Both the position numbers and the translations under genes were made by a program. Positions 5,623 through 8,819 of a DNA stretch of 8,819 bases are shown piece by piece; the stretch's first letter is position 1; each line of letters starts with the position of its first letter. The stretch covers positions 3,828 through 12,646 of the forward strand of contig JAHZBJ010000043.1 in assembly GCA_019423445.1 (NCBI GenBank), given 5' to 3'. The notes under the pieces are model-generated. The model ran no database searches, was not told the DNA's origin, and saw nothing but the letters and a program-made list of their open reading frames with translations. Source of the stretch: Oscillospiraceae bacterium. Lineage in GTDB: Bacteria; Bacillota; Clostridia; Oscillospirales; Ruminococcaceae.

Positions 5623-5759
5623 CACAAACAAACACAAAATAGCAGCGATGTCCCCTTACCGTATGTTCGCGGTGGCGGAACTCGTCCTATAAAGCAAAAA
5701 CGGCCCACGTCCGCCCGGCAGGGCAGGGGGCAGCTTATACTCTCCAGATTTGCGTTACA

Positions 5760-5788
5760 ATTATATCACACATCCCGCTGGATGACAA
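5760..5788 (-). promoter_or_regulatory. Sigma-A promoter (extended -10) of the glycosyltransferase gene
   Basis: Minus strand: TTGTCA (5788-5783), 17-base spacer, TATAAT (5765-5760) preceded by TGA, i.e. an extended TGnTATAAT box. Transcription would begin near 5753, leaving a leader of roughly 145 bases that includes a GC-rich stretch (5701-5732) able to form hairpins. I recognise no riboswitch in that leader. Confidence 0.8.
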
Positions 5789-5860
5789 TTCAAAAATCCA
5801 CGTTTTCCGGGGTTCCAGAGGGGATTCCTGCATAGAAGGGGAAAGAAGGCATACTGTAAA

Positions 5861-5872
5861 AAAGGAGGTGAT
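5861..5872 (+). promoter_or_regulatory. Full-length anti-16S Shine-Dalgarno of the TspO gene
   Basis: AAAGGAGGTGAT is a 12-base uninterrupted complement to the 3' end of 16S rRNA. It leaves 8 bases from the GGAGG core to TTG 5877. GTG 5868 and ATG 5871 lie inside or against this site and are too close to be used. Confidence 0.8.
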
Positions 5873-5876
5873 GATA

Positions 5877-6350
5877 TTGAAAATCGCATGGAAAAAGCTT
5901 GTCCTCTGTTTAATGATCCCCCTTTTGGTGGGAGGTCTTTCGGCCCTTTTGACCCGAAACAGCATGGAAATTTTTGAGACTTTGCAAAAACCACCCTTTG
6001 CGCCGCCCGGGTGGCTGTTCCCCGTGGCCTGGACGGTGCTGTATCTCCTGATGGGGACGGCATCTTATCTGGTTTTGGAATCCGGGGGTGATCCAGAGAA
6101 AATCCGGCAGGCACTGAAGGTTTACGGCATTCAGTTAGCGGTAAATTTCCTGTGGCCCCTGCTGTTTTTCAGCTTGCAGCGATATCTCCTTTCCTTCCTC
6201 TGGCTGCTCTTGCTTCTGGTGCTGATTGTTATCACATTGCTGCGGTTCCGCAGCCTTTCCCCGGTGGCGGGGCTTCTTTTGGTACCGTATCTCCTGTGGG
6301 TGGTTTTTGCAGGATATCTGAACCTCGGCATCTTCCTGCTGAACCGGTAA
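5877..6350 (+). CDS. tspO: TspO/MBR family membrane protein
   Basis: Five-helix membrane protein of 157 residues, normal length for bacterial TspO. Signature segments are LQKPPFAPPGWLFPVAW (36-52), LYLLMGTASYLV (55-66), NFLWPLLFF (90-98) and the C-terminal PYLLWVVFAGYLNLGIFLLN (137-156). In other organisms TspO binds porphyrins and sterol-like ligands and is linked to tetrapyrrole and redox stress; its role in an anaerobic Clostridia is unclear. TTG 5877 is selected from the Shine-Dalgarno spacing. The gene stands alone, divergent from the glycosyltransferase and with its own downstream hairpins. I found no convincing promoter in the 100 bases before it, although the very strong ribosome binding site suggests that it is efficiently translated when transcribed. 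Confidence 0.93.
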   Translation: MKIAWKKLVLCLMIPLLVGGLSALLTRNSMEIFETLQKPPFAPPGWLFPVAWTVLYLLMGTASYLVLESGGDPEKIRQALKVYGIQLAVNFLWPLLFFSLQRYLLSFLWLLLLLVLIVITLLRFRSLSPVAGLLLVPYLLWVVFAGYLNLGIFLLNR

Positions 6351-6362
6351 GAACAAGATGGG

Positions 6363-6401
6363 AGGCGTACTGCGCGCCTGAAGGGGAGATCCCCGCTTTT
6401 T
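6363..6401 (+). terminator. Weak hairpin pair with T tract after tspO
   Basis: AGGCG/CGCCT (6363-6379), then GGGG-AGAT-CCCC (6383-6394) followed by GCTTTTT. The stems are short, so this may be a leaky terminator or part of a structured 3' region. Confidence 0.4.
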
Positions 6402-6471
6402 ATGAGGACCCTTGGAACAAAACCGCCGTTTTGGGGTACCGCTGTGCCTTTTTGCAGAACACTTTACTCCC

Positions 6472-6505
6472 GGCCTCAGCCTTGTGGACTGAGGCCTTTT
6501 TCCTT
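6472..6505 (+). terminator. Intrinsic terminator upstream of hprK
   Basis: GGCCTCAG (6472-6479) pairs perfectly with CTGAGGCC (6489-6496) around a 9-base loop and is followed by TTTTTCCTTTT. It insulates hprK from tspO transcription. Together with the hairpin at 6406-6440 (GGACCC and CAAAAC pairing with GTTTTG and GGGTACC) it accounts for much of the 334-base stretch between tspO and hprK, in which I see no coding gene. Confidence 0.85.
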
Positions 6506-6550
6506 TTGGCGAAGAAGGGGGAAAAGCCTTTTGACCAGGGTAAATTGCCG

Positions 6551-6579
6551 TTGAAGTCAGGGGCTTTTTCGGGTATAAT
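6551..6579 (+). promoter_or_regulatory. Sigma-A promoter of hprK
   Basis: TTGAAG (6551-6556), a 17-base spacer and a perfect TATAAT (6574-6579). Transcription would start near 6586, with a leader of about 100 bases. I saw no clear CcpA cre site near it. Confidence 0.82.
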
Positions 6580-6684
6580 AAAACATGTACAATTTGTGGA
6601 AATCCGGGGCATACCCTGTCCCGGACCGGACGGAAGCGTCGGAAAAAGGGAGGCCCCCAGCCGGCGCAGGAGGAGGGAAGGAAA

Positions 6685-7662
6685 TTGAGCATCCAATTTT
6701 CAGTGCCCCTGATGAAGCTGATCGCCGCAATGCGGCTAGAGGTGGCCTACATGCCTCCCAACGGGGAGAACATCGCCATTACCTGCGCGGACATTAACCG
6801 CCCTGGCCTCCAGCTGGCAGGGTTCTTTGACTATTTTGATAACCAGCGGGTCCAGCTGGTGGGCAAAAGCGAAATGGCCTATCTGGCTCAGCTTTCCCCG
6901 GAGCAGAGTGAGGCGGCCATGGAAAAATTCCTGGCAGCGAAGCCGGTGGCAGTGATTCAGACCCGTGGAGCCCAGCCTTCCGCAGCAACCTTGGCCACCG
7001 CCCAAAAATATGAAGTCCCCATGCTGGTGACCAGCGAGGTCACAACCAGCTTTTCCGCGGCCCTGACGGCATTCCTCAATGTGGAGCTGGCGCCCCGGAT
7101 TACCCGGCATGGGGTCCTGGTGGAGGTTTACGGCGAAGGGGTTCTCCTTTTGGGGGACAGCGGCGTGGGCAAAAGTGAGACCGCCATTGAGTTGGTGAAG
7201 CGGGGCCACCGCCTCATTGCCGACGACGCTGTAGAGATCCGGGGGGTCTCCAACAAGACCCTGGTAGGGGCTTCTCCAGACAATATCCGCCATTTCCTGG
7301 AACTGCGGGGCATCGGCATTATCAATGTCCGGCGCATTTTCGGTATCGGCGCGGTAAAGGTGACGGGGAAGATCGATATGCTCATCAACCTGGAGATCTG
7401 GAGTCAGAATAAGATCTATGACCGGATGGGGGTGGAGGAGGAGCATACGGAGATTTTGGGGCTTTCGGTGCCCTCCCTTACCATCCCGGTAAAGCCTGGC
7501 CGGAACCTGGCCATTATCATTGAGGTAGCCGCTATGAACAACCGCCAGAAGAAGATGGGCTACAACGCCGCTCATGAGCTTCTGGCCCGGTTGGGGATGG
7601 CGGAGGATATTCCAAAGAGCACCCGTCCCCCGGTAGCCGATTACGAGGAATATTATTATTGA
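6685..7662 (+). CDS. hprK: HPr kinase/phosphorylase
   Basis: Bifunctional enzyme that phosphorylates and dephosphorylates Ser46 of HPr, the central sensor of carbon-catabolite control in Firmicutes. It is 325 residues long; the family is usually about 310-320. The N-terminal domain covers about 1-130. The catalytic domain has the conserved RHG (His142), the P-loop GDSGVGKSE (157-165), HRLIADDAVEI (175-185, catalytic Asp pair 180/181) and the HprK signature ELRGIGIINV (206-215). The C-terminal helix region includes VAAMNNRQKKMGYNAA. The C-terminus ends in Tyr/Glu-rich residues (DYEEYYY). TTG 6685 is used, 7 bases after GGAGGG (6672-6677). It has its own promoter and is followed after 82 bases by a PHP phosphoesterase and then murB, as in many Clostridia. 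Confidence 0.97.
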   Translation: MSIQFSVPLMKLIAAMRLEVAYMPPNGENIAITCADINRPGLQLAGFFDYFDNQRVQLVGKSEMAYLAQLSPEQSEAAMEKFLAAKPVAVIQTRGAQPSAATLATAQKYEVPMLVTSEVTTSFSAALTAFLNVELAPRITRHGVLVEVYGEGVLLLGDSGVGKSETAIELVKRGHRLIADDAVEIRGVSNKTLVGASPDNIRHFLELRGIGIINVRRIFGIGAVKVTGKIDMLINLEIWSQNKIYDRMGVEEEHTEILGLSVPSLTIPVKPGRNLAIIIEVAAMNNRQKKMGYNAAHELLARLGMAEDIPKSTRPPVADYEEYYY

Positions 7663-7668
7663 TGAAAA

Positions 7669-7708
7669 ACATTCTGCGGCCCGCCCGAATGTTCAGAGAG
7701 CGGGCCGC
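7669..7708 (+). other. Interlocked inverted repeats (possible pseudoknot) after hprK
   Basis: GCGGCCCGC (7676-7684) pairs with GCGGGCCGC (7700-7708), 9 bp. ACATTC (7669-7674) pairs with GAATGT (7687-7692), which sits inside the loop of the first hairpin. The order a-b-a'-b' is that of an H-type pseudoknot or of two exclusive hairpins. No T tract follows, so it is not a standard terminator. Confidence 0.5.
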
Positions 7709-7744
7709 GTACCATTGCATTGACGCAGAAAGGCCGCTGAATCC

Positions 7745-8488
7745 ATGAAGATCGCAGGAGATACCCATACTCACACTCTGGCCTGCCGGCACGCTTACAG
7801 CACCCTCCTGGAGAATATCCGGGCGGCAGCCGCCCTGGGCCAGCGCTTTTTGGTGACCACTGAGCATGGCCCGGCCATGCGGGGTGCGCCTCCGGAAGTC
7901 TTTTTTGACAACATCCGCAAAGCGGTGCCCCGGGAGGTGGAAGGGGTGGTGGTGATCCGGGGATGCGAGGCCAACCTCCTGGATACCGCAGGAACACTGG
8001 ATCTCTCGCCATCCGCTCAGGATAAGCTGGATGTAGTGTTGGCCTCCATCCACCCCAGCACTTTTCTTCCGGGGCAGCCTCACACCAGTGAGGACCGCAC
8101 TGCGGCCTGGCTGGCGGTAGCCGAAAACCCCAGAGTGGATATCGTGGGACATCTGGGGGACCCCCGGTTCAACTTTGATTACCGGAGGGTGATCCGCGCC
8201 CTGGGGGATGGGGGAAAGGCGGTGGAGCTTAACGCCTCCTCCCGGGTAAGCCGTCCGGGGTGCGAGGCGAACTGCCTGGAAATCGCCCGTCTCTGCCGGG
8301 AATTCGGGGTGCCGGTGGTCCTTTCCAGCGATGCCCATTTCTGCACCGCTGTGGGCCGTGTGGAATGGGCCGCTCAGTTGGCGGAAGAAGCGGGCATCCC
8401 TGAGGAGCAGATTCTCAACAGCAGCTACCGGAAGTTCCGGGATTGGCTCTGCAGCCGCAGGCAGATCCCAGACCTGCCGGAAGAATAA
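7745..8488 (+). CDS. PHP-domain phosphoesterase, YcdX type
   Basis: Predicted metal-dependent phosphatase of 247 residues, the size of E. coli YcdX, which binds three zinc ions in a distorted TIM barrel. All expected metal ligands are visible: DTHTH (His8, His10), HAYS (His16), TEHGP (His41), GCEAN (Glu75), SIHP (His103), GHLGDP (His136) and SSDAHF (Asp196, His198). Substrates of the family are poorly known; a phosphatase acting on a small phosphorylated metabolite is the usual guess. The start at ATG 7745 has a modest GAAAGG site 11 bases upstream. It lies between hprK and murB, with 40 bases to murB, so it probably shares a transcript with them. Histidinol-phosphatase annotations would be possible, but the pattern fits YcdX better. 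Confidence 0.9.
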   Translation: MKIAGDTHTHTLACRHAYSTLLENIRAAAALGQRFLVTTEHGPAMRGAPPEVFFDNIRKAVPREVEGVVVIRGCEANLLDTAGTLDLSPSAQDKLDVVLASIHPSTFLPGQPHTSEDRTAAWLAVAENPRVDIVGHLGDPRFNFDYRRVIRALGDGGKAVELNASSRVSRPGCEANCLEIARLCREFGVPVVLSSDAHFCTAVGRVEWAAQLAEEAGIPEEQILNSSYRKFRDWLCSRRQIPDLPEE

Positions 8489-8528
8489 CGCCTCCCGGGA
8501 CCTCCGGGCAGGCCGGGAAGGAGAAGCC

Positions 8529-8819
8529 ATGGAAACCACCCAGAAGCTGTATCAGGAATTTCAGAATATGGGCGTCCCTTGTTTGAGGGAGGAACCTATG
8601 TCTCGCCACACCACCTTTCGGATTGGCGGCCCAGCCAGCTTTTTTGTGAAACCCCGGGATCCGGAGGAGGCTGCCAGGGTCATGGAGGCCTGCCGCCGGG
8701 CCAGGGTGCCGGTTTTTGTGCTGGGGAAGGGCTCCAACCTGCTGGTTGGGGACCGGGGTATCCCCGGGGTGGTCCTCTCCATGGAAGGCCTGGCAGATAT
8801 TCAGGTCCAAGGGAACTGT
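8529..8819 (+). CDS. murB: UDP-N-acetylenolpyruvoylglucosamine reductase (3' end cut off)
   Basis: FAD- and NADPH-dependent enzyme that makes UDP-N-acetylmuramic acid in the cytoplasm, an early step of peptidoglycan synthesis. The first 97 codons are visible and the frame is open to the last base. MSRHTTFRIGGPASFFVKP (residues 24-42) is the FAD-binding N-terminal segment, and VLGKGSNLLVGDRGIPGVV (64-82) is the MurB diphosphate-binding loop. ATG 8529 follows AAGGAG (8518-8523) by 5 bases; ATG 8598 is an unlikely alternative. The space before it can fold: CCTGCCGG (8473-8480) pairs with CCGGGCAGG (8504-8512) with one bulge, close to the ribosome binding site. In related genomes rapZ and whiA usually follow, which would lie just outside the window. 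Confidence 0.95.
   Translation, partial: METTQKLYQEFQNMGVPCLREEPMSRHTTFRIGGPASFFVKPRDPEEAARVMEACRRARVPVFVLGKGSNLLVGDRGIPGVVLSMEGLADIQVQGNC

Noticed and set aside
5608..5752. Riboswitch in the long glycosyltransferase leader
   Set aside because: GC-rich pairing is possible, but no conserved aptamer core could be recognised and no terminator-like switch is visible.
6351..6510. 6S RNA between tspO and hprK
   Set aside because: Hairpins exist, but I could not draw the single long rod with a central bubble that 6S RNA needs.
6135..6692. Open frames on both strands across the tspO-hprK spacer
   Set aside because: They run through terminators and the hprK promoter, lack ribosome binding sites and show no recognisable domain.
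6736..8539. Long minus-strand open frames opposite hprK and the PHP gene
   Set aside because: They are shadows of two well-identified genes, low in motif content, as expected in GC-rich coding sequence.
1..8819. Mobile element, CRISPR array, prophage or defence island
   Set aside because: No transposase or integrase signature, no regularly spaced repeats and no terminal inverted repeats with target duplications were seen.

Overview
The window looks like chromosome of an anaerobic, spore-forming Clostridia, most likely of the Oscillospiraceae (Flavonifractor/Oscillibacter-like) type. This is an inference from four things: moderately GC-rich coding sequence, strong Gram-positive Shine-Dalgarno sites with many TTG/GTG starts, the hprK-PHP-murB gene order, and Spo0A-type DNA-binding domains. 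No rRNA, tRNA, CRISPR array, transposase or phage gene is visible.

Layout. Positions 1-1365 (+) hold the 3' part of a short NfeD gene followed by a stomatin/paraslipin-type SPFH gene, closed by a very strong hairpin terminator. Positions 1439-2335 (-) hold two consecutive small genes, each encoding only the C-terminal DNA-binding domain of Spo0A without a receiver domain; an AT-rich spacer with repeated motifs lies in front of the downstream one. Positions 2506-4294 (+) form an operon with a consensus sigma-A promoter and a two-hairpin leader. It encodes a TlpA-like thioredoxin lipoprotein, a 46-residue membrane protein ending in a CXXC motif (CD1871A-like), and a NapH-like polytopic 4Fe-4S protein, and it is closed by a bidirectional terminator. 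Positions 4444-5607 (-) encode a GT4 glycosyltransferase of the diacylglycerol-glucosyltransferase type with its own extended -10 promoter. Positions 5877-6350 (+) encode a TspO/MBR protein. Positions 6351-6684 contain hairpins, a terminator and the hprK promoter. Positions 6685-8819 (+) carry hprK, a YcdX-type PHP phosphoesterase and the 5' end of murB.

How the genes fit together. NfeD and SPFH proteins are a known membrane-scaffold pair. The TlpA/CXXC/4Fe-4S trio suggests a route for electrons from the cytoplasm to an extracytoplasmic thioredoxin without a visible CcdA/DsbD. hprK and murB belong to a cluster widely conserved in Firmicutes that links carbon-catabolite signalling with cell-wall synthesis and usually continues with rapZ and whiA. 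The two Spo0A_C proteins are the least explained part of the window and the best candidate for new biology: they could compete with, or tune, Spo0A at its targets.
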